This document shows, one piece after another, positions 8,732 to 17,881 of a stretch of 64,000 nt of DNA. Numbering within the stretch: position 1 is the stretch's first letter; every line of letters starts with the position of its first letter. The DNA is from Fodinibius sp052060035 (GTDB taxonomy: Bacteria; Bacteroidota; Rhodothermia; Balneolales; Balneolaceae). Below the pieces are notes generated by a model, which saw only the letters and a list, made by a program, of their open reading frames with translations, was not told the origin of the DNA and searched no databases. The translations under genes were made by a program, and so were the position numbers. Location of the stretch: assembly GCF_052060035.1 (NCBI RefSeq), contig NZ_JBPOEA010000011.1, positions 1 through 64,000 of the forward strand, written 5' to 3'.

Positions 8732-9451
8732 ATGTCTGACCAAGAGCAGTTTGAAGCAAATGATTTTATCAAGCGAACCGTCAAGGAGATGAATCCCGAT
8801 GAGCAGCCGCGCGAAAAGCTCACTAATTACGGCAGCGAAAGCCTTTCCGATGCAGAGCTATTAGCTATTCTGTTACGCACCGGTAGCCAAAAGATGAATG
8901 TGATACAAATGTCGCAGGCTCTGCTTGAACATTTTGATGGGCTTCGTTATCTGGCGCGTAAAGAATGGCAGGATTTACAAATTATTCCCGGTATGGGGAA
9001 GGTGAAGTCCCTAACACTGGAGGCCGTATTTGAATTATCGCGGCGTATTCAAATGGCCAGTTTAGGTGAGCAGGTACAGATCACTTCCCCTGAAGATGCT
9101 GTTGCCTATTTCGGTCCCAAACTGCGCGATCTTACAAAAGAGGTCTTCATGGTGGCCTTTCTTAATAATGCCAAAGTGGTAATGGGATATAAGAAAATAA
9201 GCTCAGGTGGATCCACGGCAACCATTGTTGATCCGGCGGAAGTCATGCGCCAGGCTGTAATGAATGAAGCCAATAGTATTTTACTGCTCCACAATCATCC
9301 CAGCGGTAACAACAAAGAGTCAAAAGCTGATATTCAACTCACCAAGCGCATATCAAAATCAGGGAAACTGCTGGGCATTCCGGTGGATGACCATATCATC
9401 ATTGCCGGCGACGGCTTTACCAGCTTCCGCGCCAAAGGACTTTTGAATTGA
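8732..9451 (+). CDS. radC: RadC family JAB-domain protein
   Basis: Protein of 239 residues with an N-terminal helix-hairpin-helix region (IPGMGKVKSLTLEAVFEL, about residues 86-105) and a C-terminal JAB/JAMM metal site: HNHPSGNNKESKADI near residues 187-201, preceded by the conserved glutamate region MRQAVMNEANSILLL. RadC was named for DNA repair, but the phenotype has been disputed and the biochemical role is unknown. Its length matches the family. Its TGA stop lies inside one arm of a 14-base inverted repeat, described separately. Confidence 0.94.
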   Translation: MSDQEQFEANDFIKRTVKEMNPDEQPREKLTNYGSESLSDAELLAILLRTGSQKMNVIQMSQALLEHFDGLRYLARKEWQDLQIIPGMGKVKSLTLEAVFELSRRIQMASLGEQVQITSPEDAVAYFGPKLRDLTKEVFMVAFLNNAKVVMGYKKISSGGSTATIVDPAEVMRQAVMNEANSILLLHNHPSGNNKESKADIQLTKRISKSGKLLGIPVDDHIIIAGDGFTSFRAKGLLN

Positions 9452-9515
9452 GAATTAAAAATTATTGGATCAATCATAAAAACTCTGAAAAATCCTCATT
9501 CTTAATTCTCAATTC
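9445..9515. repeat. Inverted repeat pair between radC and argS
   Basis: GAATTGAGAATTAA at 9445-9458 is exactly repeated in inverse orientation as TTAATTCTCAATTC at 9502-9515, with 43 AT-rich bases between. The left arm overlaps the radC stop codon. The arms are AT-rich and no T-run follows, so this is a weak terminator at best. It looks like a small interspersed palindromic repeat; copies elsewhere in the genome cannot be checked here. Confidence 0.7.
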
Positions 9516-9571
9516 CTAATTCAACTGCTTATATTTACCGCTCTTAAAAACTTTCAGTAACAACTCATTTC

Positions 9572-11212
9572 ATGAAGGATTACCTGCGCTCTATCATCGA
9601 TCAATCGCTGCAGCAATTTGATATCAGTGAGGATGACATTCCAGAAATACAGATCGAGAAACCCAATCAGCCGGAGCACGGCGACGCGGCCTCTAATATC
9701 GCCATGAATCTGGCCAGTGTCCTCAAAATGAATCCCCGGAAGATTGCCGAGCAAATTGTTGAAGGTCTGGAATATGACAAACGCAAGCTTCAAGCCGTGG
9801 AAATTGCTGGCCCGGGCTTTATTAACTTCCGCTATGCAGAAAACTACCTCTTTGATGAGCTTACGAATATCTTAAGCGAAGGTGGGAACTTTGGAAAATC
9901 AACTACTCTTGATGGAAAGCGCGTCCTTGTAGAATTTGTGAGTGCCAACCCCACGGGTCCACTTACAGTGGGACACGGCCGCAATGCCGTATTAGGTGAT
10001 ACTGTTGCCAACTTGTTGGAGTGGACGGGCGCAAATGTGGATCGCGAATACTATTTCAATAACGCTGGCCGGCAAATGCGCATGTTGGGAGAAAGCGTCC
10101 GTGCCCGTTATTTACAATTATTGGATGTTAACGCTGAGCTTCCTGAGGGCGGCTATGAAGGGGAATACATAAAGGACATTGCGCAAGACCTTATTGATGA
10201 GCATGGCGATAGTCTTGTAGATAACGAAGACATAGATCCTTTTAAGGATAAAGCCGAACAGGTTATTTTTGATGATATTCAGACGACCCTGAAGCGTATG
10301 AATATCGAGATGGATTCCTTTTTTAATGAGAAAGAGGTGTATGAGGATGGATCCATCGACAAAACAGTAAAGACGCTCCGCGAAAAAGATTTAGCCTACG
10401 ATAAAGACGGTGCCACATGGTTCCGCACTACAGCATTTGGCAAAGACAAAGATACCGTACTGATCAAAAGCAGCGGAGAACCAACTTATCGTTTGCCCGA
10501 CATCGCCTACCATGCAAACAAGCTTGAACGCGGTTACGATCAATGTATTGATGTCTTTGGTGCCGATCACATCGACACTTATCCCGATGTACTTTCCGGT
10601 ATCAAGGCATTGGGCTATGATCGATCAAAAGTAGATGTCGTTGTTTATCAATTCGTAACGCTGGTCAAAGACGGCAAGCCGTTTAAGATGAGTACACGCA
10701 AAGCAAACTTCGTCACTCTGGATGATTTGATGGACGAGGTGGGTGCCGACGTAACGCGCTTTTTCTTTGAGATGCGTGATCCTAATACGCATCTGGAATT
10801 TGATGTGGGACAAGCGAAAGAAGCCGGAGAAAAAAATCCCGTTTTTTACCTGCAGTATGCTCACGCCCGTATCCACAGTATATTGCGAAAAGTCGCCCAG
10901 GAGTACGATTTTGATATCGAGGATCAACCCAATTTAAAGCTGCTTACCCATGAATCTGAAACAGCACTGATCAAAAGTCTCCTCAGATTTCCCGAGATGA
11001 TTCAAAGCGCTGCCGATAGTCGTGAACCGCATCGCTTAATTAATTTTCTTGAAGATCTGGCCTCGAACTTTACTTCCTTCTATCATGATTGTCGCATTTT
11101 GGGTGAGAAGAAGGAGCTTGTACAGGCACGTTCGGCGCTGGCTAAAGCTACAGCCCAAGTACTTGCCAACGGACTTAGTATTCTGGGCATTTCGGCACCG
11201 GAAAAAATGTAG
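9572..11212 (+). CDS. argS: Arginyl-tRNA synthetase
   Basis: Class I aminoacyl-tRNA synthetase of 546 residues that charges tRNA-Arg in the cytoplasm. The N-terminal Add1 domain is followed by the HIGH-type motif in ANPTGPLTVGHGRN (about residues 127-140), the KMSKS-equivalent FKMSTRKANF near residue 372, and a C-terminal DALR anticodon-binding domain ending in NGLSILGISAPEKM. Length and motif order are normal. It follows radC on the same strand with 120 bases between. Confidence 0.97.
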   Translation: MKDYLRSIIDQSLQQFDISEDDIPEIQIEKPNQPEHGDAASNIAMNLASVLKMNPRKIAEQIVEGLEYDKRKLQAVEIAGPGFINFRYAENYLFDELTNILSEGGNFGKSTTLDGKRVLVEFVSANPTGPLTVGHGRNAVLGDTVANLLEWTGANVDREYYFNNAGRQMRMLGESVRARYLQLLDVNAELPEGGYEGEYIKDIAQDLIDEHGDSLVDNEDIDPFKDKAEQVIFDDIQTTLKRMNIEMDSFFNEKEVYEDGSIDKTVKTLREKDLAYDKDGATWFRTTAFGKDKDTVLIKSSGEPTYRLPDIAYHANKLERGYDQCIDVFGADHIDTYPDVLSGIKALGYDRSKVDVVVYQFVTLVKDGKPFKMSTRKANFVTLDDLMDEVGADVTRFFFEMRDPNTHLEFDVGQAKEAGEKNPVFYLQYAHARIHSILRKVAQEYDFDIEDQPNLKLLTHESETALIKSLLRFPEMIQSAADSREPHRLINFLEDLASNFTSFYHDCRILGEKKELVQARSALAKATAQVLANGLSILGISAPEKM

Positions 11213-11323
11213 CACAGCAAAAAAATTATGTGATTAGCCTAACACTGATCACAACAATGTTTTATAATTTTACTTCTCCAAAAACTTTTTGCAAGGGCCG
11301 CTTAAAACATGTTAATAGTATAG

Positions 11324-11344
11324 ATGCTGAAATAAATTCAGCAT
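11324..11344. other. Short hairpin between convergent argS and methyltransferase genes
   Basis: ATGCTGAA (11324-11331) pairs with TTCAGCAT (11337-11344) over a five-base loop. Neither side carries a clear T-run in the direction needed for an intrinsic terminator, so it may simply be a 3' UTR stem of either convergent transcript. Confidence 0.35.
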
Positions 11345-11365
11345 AAAAACTGACAAAATATTTAC

Positions 11366-12172
11366 TTATGCGGGTACTAACTTCGTGAAACATACAATTC
11401 CCTTGGTAAACTGATCGACAATTGAGAAGCCCGCACGATTAAACATCTGATTACTCTCTTCAACCGTCCAAAAGGTAAGTCCGCCAAGACCCGCCGAATC
11501 TTGCATCAATCGAATGTACCACGTAGGCGATTTTATCAGATGCATCATAAAAAATACTCCGTCTTTTTTAATAATCCTTCGTGATTCATAAAGAACTTTC
11601 ATCGGATCCGTAAGCTCATTGAGCGTACCGCCCATCACCAATCCGTCGAAGGTTGCCCCAAAGAAAGGCATATACCGAGCATCAGCTCTGAGCAAATACA
11701 AATCCGTTTGCTCCACCTCTGCCTTAAATCGGGCTTCTTCAAGCATCTGTCGAGAAAAATCCAGGGATACCACCTTACATTGAGGTTGTTCTTTTTTGAT
11801 CAAACGTCCATACAGCGCTGTTGAACATCCAATATCCAAATATACCTTTTGGGGCCTTGGATCAAGCCATTCGATTAGCAACTCTTGCTCTTTTGAGATG
11901 GGAAATTCTTCTCCCGTTAAGATAGAAAGCGATCGCTTTCGCCAGATATCTTCATAAACGGCAGCTGTCACTTTCCAATGGTTCGAGCTTTGCGCCCACG
12001 TCATTTCAACCTGCTCATCCCCAAGCAGGTTGATTATATTGTTACTGATAACATATTCATCACCCTTGTTTGAACATATTGTACCGTTAAAACTTTTTTG
12101 CATATCAGCGACTTCGGATGGAATCGTTATAGATGCGCGCTCATACTTGGGAGACCGGACTTCAAGAGACAT
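11366..12172 (-). CDS. Class I SAM-dependent methyltransferase
   Basis: Protein of 268 residues with a Rossmann-type methyltransferase domain. Motif I is VYLDIGCSTALYGRLI near residues 108-123, followed by the acidic motif II VVSLDFSRQMLEEAR and the post-motif segment LRADARYMPFFGATFDGLV (about 162-180). The roughly 55 N-terminal residues contain GDEYVISNNIINLLGDE, a pattern found before Methyltransf_11 domains of small-molecule or quinone methyltransferases. The single N-terminal cysteine argues against a zinc-binding RlmA type. The substrate is not identifiable. It stands alone between argS and the SAM hydrolase gene. Confidence 0.8.
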   Translation of the reverse strand: MSLEVRSPKYERASITIPSEVADMQKSFNGTICSNKGDEYVISNNIINLLGDEQVEMTWAQSSNHWKVTAAVYEDIWRKRSLSILTGEEFPISKEQELLIEWLDPRPQKVYLDIGCSTALYGRLIKKEQPQCKVVSLDFSRQMLEEARFKAEVEQTDLYLLRADARYMPFFGATFDGLVMGGTLNELTDPMKVLYESRRIIKKDGVFFMMHLIKSPTWYIRLMQDSAGLGGLTFWTVEESNQMFNRAGFSIVDQFTKGIVCFTKLVPA

Positions 12173-12251
12173 AGTGATTTATATCCGTTAATATTAATAA
12201 TCGGGACTTGCGTACTCAACCTAAAGTGATACGCAAACAATTAGACAGGTG

Positions 12252-13058
12252 TTACGATTCCGGCTGACTCTCTTTCTGAAGAATCAACGAAATTTGAGCT
12301 CCCTTTTGGACACTCAGCATTTCTTCAGCATTTCCCTTATTAATTCCTACTTCAAGCATCCCCGAACTACCGATATATGCAACTGGTTCACCCTCCGTTA
12401 CCTCCCCAAAAGTAGTTTCAATCTCATCAAGAATAGTATTTCCTACATAGATACGCACATTTTTATCCCCAATAACGTCTTTCAGCAAATCTTCTGTTAT
12501 GTTGGTTATCAGGTTACCGAACTTATCTATATGGATGACCATCCCCTCAAGGCCATCTTTATCAGCAATAGGCACTGTCCAGCGATAGCTGACTAAATCT
12601 TCTGCAGTATCCCCAAGTTCTTCTAATGCTACTCCCTGACTCAGGTGAGCTGCAACAGGTGCAAAAATATCGCGTCCGTGAAAGGTACTCGAGGGGTTTT
12701 CTCTCCAAAACTCTTGGTTTGTCAATCGAACGGCTTGGTAATTGACATCTGTGGCAAGCAGGGAAAATATCCCATTGTCGGGGCCGACAAAATACTGACC
12801 CTCCATCTTGAGGGCGATAGCATCACGATCGGTACCAACACCCGGATCAACCACAACCGTATGCACCGTACCTTCTGGGAAAAGCATAGCCGAATTTTTT
12901 AAAATCCATGACCCGGCCATAATATCTTGCGAGGGAATCTCATGTGAGATATCAACCAGCCGAACATCGGGTGCAATATTCAACATGGAGGCCTTCATGG
13001 CACCCACATAGTAATCCTGCAGTCCAAAATCTGTGGTAAGGGTAATCACATTACGCAT
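12252..13058 (-). CDS. SAM hydroxide adenosyltransferase (DUF62 / SAM hydrolase)
   Basis: Protein of 268 residues of the fluorinase/chlorinase superfamily, specifically the DUF62 branch that hydrolyses S-adenosylmethionine to adenosine and methionine. The family hallmarks are all visible: TTDFG near residue 8, VDISHEI near 35, VVDPGVGTDRD near 70 (with the Asp and Arg of the Asp-Arg-His triad), and FHGRDIFAP near 125 (His). The chlorinase and fluorinase signature insertions are not evident, so hydrolase activity is preferred. Its ATG overlaps the dnaN stop codon by eight bases, so it is translationally coupled to the sliding clamp. Confidence 0.9.
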   Translation of the reverse strand: MRNVITLTTDFGLQDYYVGAMKASMLNIAPDVRLVDISHEIPSQDIMAGSWILKNSAMLFPEGTVHTVVVDPGVGTDRDAIALKMEGQYFVGPDNGIFSLLATDVNYQAVRLTNQEFWRENPSSTFHGRDIFAPVAAHLSQGVALEELGDTAEDLVSYRWTVPIADKDGLEGMVIHIDKFGNLITNITEDLLKDVIGDKNVRIYVGNTILDEIETTFGEVTEGEPVAYIGSSGMLEVGINKGNAEEMLSVQKGAQISLILQKESQPES

Positions 13059-14166
13059 AGGTGTTCAACATCACCGGCATAACAAGCATCAGAATGCGCT
13101 CGTTTTCTTCTTCGTCTGATGGTTTGACAATTCCGGCCCGGTTTGGAGTAGAAAACTCAAAATAGACTTCCTCATCATCGACATTACCTAATACATCAGC
13201 AAGATATTTGGCGTTAAAACCGATCTCCATCTCATCGTCACTGTATTCACAGGCAATGGTTTCTTTTGCTTCACTGCTCATATCAATATCCTCCGCTCGA
13301 ATAGTCAGCTTATCAGAATTAAGCTGCAATCGAATTTGGCGGGTGGTAGAACTCGAAAAAATTGCCACCCGTTTAACGGTAGCCAGCATCTGCTCTTTGT
13401 TGATTATCAGCGTTTTTTCATTGTCTTTGGGAATTACGGACTCGTAATTGGGATATTGCTCGTTAATAAGTCGCGTAATTACGATCGTATTGCCACTTTT
13501 GAACCGGGCATGATCCTCAGTGATCGTCAGCGCACATTCCTCATCATGTAGAGCCTTTTGCACCAAGTTCAGCGCTTTTTCAGGCACAATAAAATCAACT
13601 TCTTTATCGCTAACAAGATCTTCTTTGATATACTTAACCAAACGGTGACCGTCGGTAGCTACAAACTTGCTTTCATCGGGACCAATATCAAAATACACCC
13701 CCATCATTGCGGGACGTAGATCATCATTGGAAACCGCAAAAAGCGTTTTATCTATTGCTGTAGTAATTACCTCACGATCTGTTTCAAGAGTATGTCCCTC
13801 ATCAAGATTAGGAACTTCGGGGAACTCGTCGGGATCTTCCCCAACCAATTTGTACGTTCCCTTGTCCGTACGGAATTTGATGTTAAATTTTTCATCCACC
13901 TGAAAAGAAACAGGAATATCCGGCAACTGCCTAAGGGTTTCTATTAAACGACGAGCAGGAATTGCCACCGCACCCCCTTCATCAATATCGGCATCCATCG
14001 ACTCAAGAATAGAAATTTCGAGATCCGTAGCGGTAAGGCGCAGTTTATCTCCGTCACTTTCAAATAAAATAGTTTCAAGAATTGGGAGAGTTGCCTTGTT
14101 TGGTACCGCCCCTGATACAGCGGATAGTGCTTTTACCAGTTCACTGCTTGATACGTTGAATTTCAT
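13051..14166 (-). CDS. dnaN: DNA polymerase III beta subunit (sliding clamp)
   Basis: Processivity clamp of 371 residues. MKFNVSSSELVKALSAVSGA at the start and the C-terminal VMPVMLNTYA are the conserved ends of bacterial DnaN, and the length agrees with the three-domain clamp. It is divergent from miaA with about 240 bases between. No dnaA or recF is next to it, unlike the common origin-region order. Instead it is coupled to the DUF62 gene. Confidence 0.96.
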   Translation of the reverse strand: MKFNVSSSELVKALSAVSGAVPNKATLPILETILFESDGDKLRLTATDLEISILESMDADIDEGGAVAIPARRLIETLRQLPDIPVSFQVDEKFNIKFRTDKGTYKLVGEDPDEFPEVPNLDEGHTLETDREVITTAIDKTLFAVSNDDLRPAMMGVYFDIGPDESKFVATDGHRLVKYIKEDLVSDKEVDFIVPEKALNLVQKALHDEECALTITEDHARFKSGNTIVITRLINEQYPNYESVIPKDNEKTLIINKEQMLATVKRVAIFSSSTTRQIRLQLNSDKLTIRAEDIDMSSEAKETIACEYSDDEMEIGFNAKYLADVLGNVDDEEVYFEFSTPNRAGIVKPSDEEENERILMLVMPVMLNTYA

Positions 14167-14410
14167 AGATAAATATTTTTAGGCTAAGCGTTCGACAGAC
14201 ATCAACTATTAGTCTGAATAATAAGTACCATATACTAATAAATACTTGCTCTCTTAGCAACCATATAACCCATGCTTTCTGCAACTAATTTTGGAGCGAT
14301 AAACCTCTCTTAATTCCAATAAAGTGATTCTATAGATACTCCAAAATGGATGGAATTTTCCTTATATTCTGTTTCATAAAAAAATTTCAGCTAAGTAATT
14401 CCATATTACT

Positions 14411-15340
14411 GTGCAGATACTTTTGTTGGGGCCTACAGCTGTAGGTAAAACGGCTCTTTCAATAGAGCTGGCTCAGGCTCTTGATGCCGAAATTATCTCT
14501 ACTGATTCGCGCCAATGTTATAAGTACATGAATATTGGTACGGCTACCCCAACCGAAGAAGAACAGGGAGGCATTCCGCATTATAACCTTTCTATTATTG
14601 ATCCCGCTACCAAAGACAGTGTTGTCAATTTTTATGAACGGACGATGGAATGGAAACATTATATTTGCTCACGCGCTAAAAATGTATTATATGTTGGCGG
14701 AAGTACGCTCCACGTGCAATCTGTCATTCAACCGCTGGACGATGTGCCTGAAGCCAATGAGGAAAATATCGCTGAACTCGAGAAGCGGATCGAAACCGAC
14801 GGCATTGAAAAGCTGTACCAAAAACTGCAGCAGGTAGACCCCGATTACGCACAAAAAATGGATGGCATGAATACTCAGCGTATTGTTCGCGCTCTCGATG
14901 TCTGGATGCAAACCGATCGGCCGTTTAGCTCCTTTCATTCCAATGATAACACCATCTCTGTTCCTGAGGATATGATAGTATTTGGTCTATTTCGAGATCG
15001 TCAAAATCTTTACGACCGAATCAATCGCCGGGTAGAACAGATGTTCGAGGAGGGTTTTATCGATGAAGTACGTACAATTCTTGATATGGGTTATACGTTG
15101 GAAGATCCCGGGTTGAATACGGTTGGATATAAAGAAGCTATTGCTTTTTTGGATGACAAAATATCCCGTGAACGGATGATTAAAGATATGAAAACCCAAA
15201 CACGTCGTTATGCCAAACGGCAACTATCGTGGTTTCGGCGCTGGGATTTTATTAAATGGATTGACCTGGATCAATTAAACCAATCCGAAGCCCATAATTA
15301 TATCCAGAAGCAGTTAGCAGCTAAGGCAAATAAAGATTAA
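14411..15340 (+). CDS. miaA: tRNA dimethylallyltransferase
   Basis: Transfers a dimethylallyl group to A37 of tRNAs that read UNN codons. The P-loop GPTAVGKT is at residues 7-14, followed by the family segment EIISTDSRQCYKYMNIGTA (about 32-50), the NTQRIVRALDV segment near 155, and a basic C-terminal region with TQTRRYAKRQLSWFRRW. The protein is 309 residues, normal for the family. The start is a GTG at 14411 because the first strand MQILLLGPTAVGKT begins there. No good Shine-Dalgarno sequence is visible. Confidence 0.96.
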   Translation: MQILLLGPTAVGKTALSIELAQALDAEIISTDSRQCYKYMNIGTATPTEEEQGGIPHYNLSIIDPATKDSVVNFYERTMEWKHYICSRAKNVLYVGGSTLHVQSVIQPLDDVPEANEENIAELEKRIETDGIEKLYQKLQQVDPDYAQKMDGMNTQRIVRALDVWMQTDRPFSSFHSNDNTISVPEDMIVFGLFRDRQNLYDRINRRVEQMFEEGFIDEVRTILDMGYTLEDPGLNTVGYKEAIAFLDDKISRERMIKDMKTQTRRYAKRQLSWFRRWDFIKWIDLDQLNQSEAHNYIQKQLAAKANKD

Positions 15341-15376
15341 CTTTACCTTCATTAAAATCGCACAATTTCACACAGC

Positions 15377-15625
15377 ATGTATAAGGCTACAGTAAACGTA
15401 ACACTCCGTAAATCGATTCTTGACCCACAAGGCAAAGCAGCGCATAATGCGTTAAAAAACCTTGGTCTCAATGAGGTTAATAAAGTACGCATTGGCAAAC
15501 TTATTGAGCTTGATATTGACGCTGACAGCAAGGAAGACGCACACAAGATTGCTGAAACAGCGTGTTCTAAATTACTTGCCAACGAAGTTATGGAAGATTT
15601 TGAAATTGAGATCCATGAAAACTAA
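15377..15625 (+). CDS. purS: Phosphoribosylformylglycinamidine synthase subunit PurS
   Basis: Small subunit of 82 residues of the three-part FGAM synthase (PurS, PurQ, PurL) in purine synthesis. The sequence YKATVNVTLRKSILDPQGKA at the N-terminus and VRIGKLIELDID in the middle are typical of PurS. It begins a close plus-strand run purS-clpS-purQ-lptB-rhodanese. No purL is visible in this window, so the large subunit must be elsewhere. Confidence 0.94.
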   Translation: MYKATVNVTLRKSILDPQGKAAHNALKNLGLNEVNKVRIGKLIELDIDADSKEDAHKIAETACSKLLANEVMEDFEIEIHEN

Positions 15626-15637
15626 TTAGCTATAGCT

Positions 15638-15979
15638 ATGAATCATCTGCTTTTTAGCTTTTTAAGATCGAATTCGGGAGCTGAAAAAGAGGAATCAACT
15701 CCCGATACCGATGTTGACGTACTCGAGAAGGAAAAGGAAGACGAAGATGAAAAAACACCGTGGAGAGTCATTTTATTTGATGACGACATCCACACCTTCG
15801 AGGAGGTTATCGGTCAACTTATTAAAGCCCTCGGATGCACCCAAGATCATGCCGAAGAACTAACATACAAAGTACATAACGAGGGCAAAGCCGAAGTGTA
15901 CGAAGGTAGCTTTGAAGACTGCTTCGAAGTCAACGGCGTGCTCAAAGAAATTCAACTTGTCACCGAAATAAAAGGATAA
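15638..15979 (+). CDS. clpS: ATP-dependent Clp protease adaptor ClpS
   Basis: Adaptor of 113 residues that delivers N-degron substrates to ClpAP. Residues about 40-112 form the ClpS fold: PWRVILFDDDIHTFEEVI matches the KVILxNDDxTPMEFV strand-helix of E. coli ClpS, and the VHNEGKAEV segment supplies the conserved histidine. The asparagine of the NDD binding site is replaced by aspartate here (FDDD). An acidic, charged N-terminal tail of about 40 residues precedes the domain. It lies 12 bases after purS and three bases before purQ, so it is probably cotranscribed with purine genes. Confidence 0.88.
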   Translation: MNHLLFSFLRSNSGAEKEESTPDTDVDVLEKEKEDEDEKTPWRVILFDDDIHTFEEVIGQLIKALGCTQDHAEELTYKVHNEGKAEVYEGSFEDCFEVNGVLKEIQLVTEIKG

Positions 15980-15982
15980 ACT

Positions 15983-16684
15983 GTGTCTGCTAAATTTGGA
16001 GTAATTGTATTTCCCGGTTCTAACTGCGACCATGATGCGTACCATGCTTTGGCGCACATTATGAACGCTGAAACGAAATTTCTATGGCATAAAGATACCG
16101 ATCTGTCGGATATTGATTTTCTGCTAATCCCCGGAGGATTTTCATATGGTGATTACCTGCGTTCGGGAGCTATTGCACGCTTTTCTCCCATCATGCAATC
16201 GGTTATCGATTTTGCTCAGAAGGGCGGTCCTGTGTTAGGAATCTGTAATGGTTTTCAGATATTACTCGAAGCTGGCCTGCTTCCTGGAGCTATGATGCAT
16301 AACCAGCAATTACGATTCGTGTGCAAACAAACTCACATTCGCTGCGAGACATCTGACTCACTCTTTACCCGTAACATTGAACAGGGGAAAGTGTTGCAAA
16401 TCCCTGTGGCCCATGGAGAAGGAAACTATTTTACCGATCAGGATCAGCTAAAGGAACTGCAAGACAACGACCAGGTGATCTTCCGCTATTCTGATGAAGA
16501 AGGAAATGTTACGGAAGAGGCTAACTTTAATGGATCTATTGACAATATCGCCGGTATCTGTAATAAGGAACGAAATATCCTTGGCATGATGCCTCATCCC
16601 GAACGTGCTGTAGAAGAACTTATCGGATCGGATGACGGAAAGCTCATTTTTGAATCGGTTCTCCACGAACTGTCCGTTGCATAA
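15983..16684 (+). CDS. purQ: Phosphoribosylformylglycinamidine synthase subunit PurQ
   Basis: Class I glutamine amidotransferase subunit of 233 residues that supplies ammonia for FGAM synthesis. The catalytic cysteine is near residue 88 in VLGICNGFQIL, and the His-Glu pair is in MMPHPERAVEEL near residue 204. The N-terminal GVIVFPGSNCDHDAYHAL is diagnostic of PurQ. The start is a GTG at 15983, four bases after the clpS stop. It partners PurS, encoded two genes upstream. Confidence 0.96.
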   Translation: MSAKFGVIVFPGSNCDHDAYHALAHIMNAETKFLWHKDTDLSDIDFLLIPGGFSYGDYLRSGAIARFSPIMQSVIDFAQKGGPVLGICNGFQILLEAGLLPGAMMHNQQLRFVCKQTHIRCETSDSLFTRNIEQGKVLQIPVAHGEGNYFTDQDQLKELQDNDQVIFRYSDEEGNVTEEANFNGSIDNIAGICNKERNILGMMPHPERAVEELIGSDDGKLIFESVLHELSVA

Positions 16685-16699
16685 ATCTACACTACGATT

Positions 16700-17467
16700 A
16701 TGCCGAACCAATCAAGCAATAAAACGCTTTATAGCCGCGGACTTACCAAGAGTTATAAAAAGCGTACGGTTGTTTCGGATGTTTCTATTGATGTAACACA
16801 AGGAGAGATTGTCGGACTGCTGGGACCCAATGGTGCTGGCAAAACTACTACCTTTTATATGTTTGTGGGGTTGGTTACCCCTGATCATGGCCAAATTTTC
16901 CTGGACGACCAAAACCTTACGGATATGCCGATGTATAAACGTGCTCGTCTCGGGGTCGGTTATCTTTCTCAAGAGGCAAGCGTATTCCGCAATTTAACGG
17001 TGCGGGAAAACCTGGAATCCATTCTCCAGTTTTTTAACTTTACGGATAAAGAAATCAACAACCGCGTTGAGCAGCTAATCGAGGAGTTTGGACTTGAAAG
17101 AGTAGTAGACAACAAGGGATACAGCCTCTCGGGCGGTGAGCGTCGCCGAACCGAGATTGCCCGGGCACTTGTCACTGATCCAAAATTCATCCTCTTAGAC
17201 GAACCTTTTGCCGGCGTTGACCCTATTGCTGTTGAAGATATCCAGGAAATTGTGGCTGATCTAAAATATAGGAATATCGGGATTTTTATTACCGATCATA
17301 ATGTCCACGAAACATTGGCTATTACTGATCGGGCTTACTTAATGTTTGAGGGGAACATTTTGAAGGAGGGATCGGCAGACGAATTGGCTGACGATGAAGA
17401 AGCAAGGCGCCTGTACCTTGGCAATCAATTTAGGCTGGACCGCTACGGTCGACGACAAGAGGAGTAG
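16700..17467 (+). CDS. lptB: Lipopolysaccharide export ABC ATPase LptB
   Basis: Cytoplasmic ATPase of 255 residues that drives the LptFG permease to extract LPS from the inner membrane. Walker A GPNGAGKT is at residues 42-49, the signature LSGGERRR near 143, and Walker B ILLDEPFAGVDPIAV near 167. The segment TDMPMYKRARLGVGYLSQEA, followed by SVFRNLTVREN, is specific to LptB among ABC proteins. It starts 15 bases after purQ. Its presence indicates an LPS-bearing outer membrane. Confidence 0.95.
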   Translation: MPNQSSNKTLYSRGLTKSYKKRTVVSDVSIDVTQGEIVGLLGPNGAGKTTTFYMFVGLVTPDHGQIFLDDQNLTDMPMYKRARLGVGYLSQEASVFRNLTVRENLESILQFFNFTDKEINNRVEQLIEEFGLERVVDNKGYSLSGGERRRTEIARALVTDPKFILLDEPFAGVDPIAVEDIQEIVADLKYRNIGIFITDHNVHETLAITDRAYLMFEGNILKEGSADELADDEEARRLYLGNQFRLDRYGRRQEE

Positions 17468-17511
17468 TAACAACGAATTTATAATTCCAAAAAGAATAAT
17501 TCTTAATAAAA

Positions 17512-17844
17512 ATGGACGAGATCACTGTACAGTCTTTGAAAGAAAAAATCGATGCTGAACAAAAAAACTTTTTACTTTTAGATGTACGTGAACCGTTTGA
17601 GCAGTACCAATCTAAAATTGATATTGAAAACGCGATACTAATTCCTGTCGGTGAGCTTCCCAATAGGATAGATGAACTTGAAGAACATAAAGCCAACGAA
17701 ATCGTCTGCCTTTGCAGAAGTGGAGCACGCAGTGCACAAGCTTGCGAATTACTACAGGGTAAAGGATTTGAAAACGTAAAAAATCTGAAAGGTGGTATTA
17801 ATAAATGGGCACGTGAAATTGATGACAGCCTACCCGTTTATTAA
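17512..17844 (+). CDS. Rhodanese-like sulfurtransferase domain protein
   Basis: Single-domain rhodanese of 110 residues without a signal peptide. The CH2-type motif LLLDVREPFEQYQSKI (about residues 21-36) and the active-site loop CRSGARS with the persulfide-forming Cys68 are intact. Such GlpE/PspE-like domains move sulfane sulfur or act in redox roles, and the acceptor cannot be told. It ends the purS-lptB run and is convergent with rho. Confidence 0.92.
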   Translation: MDEITVQSLKEKIDAEQKNFLLLDVREPFEQYQSKIDIENAILIPVGELPNRIDELEEHKANEIVCLCRSGARSAQACELLQGKGFENVKNLKGGINKWAREIDDSLPVY

Positions 17845-17881
17845 TCAGTATTATATGTAGTAATCCCAAAGGAACGCTATG

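Noticed and set aside
9445..9515. Inverted repeat considered as IS ends
   Set aside because: No transposase between the arms and only 43 bases inside.
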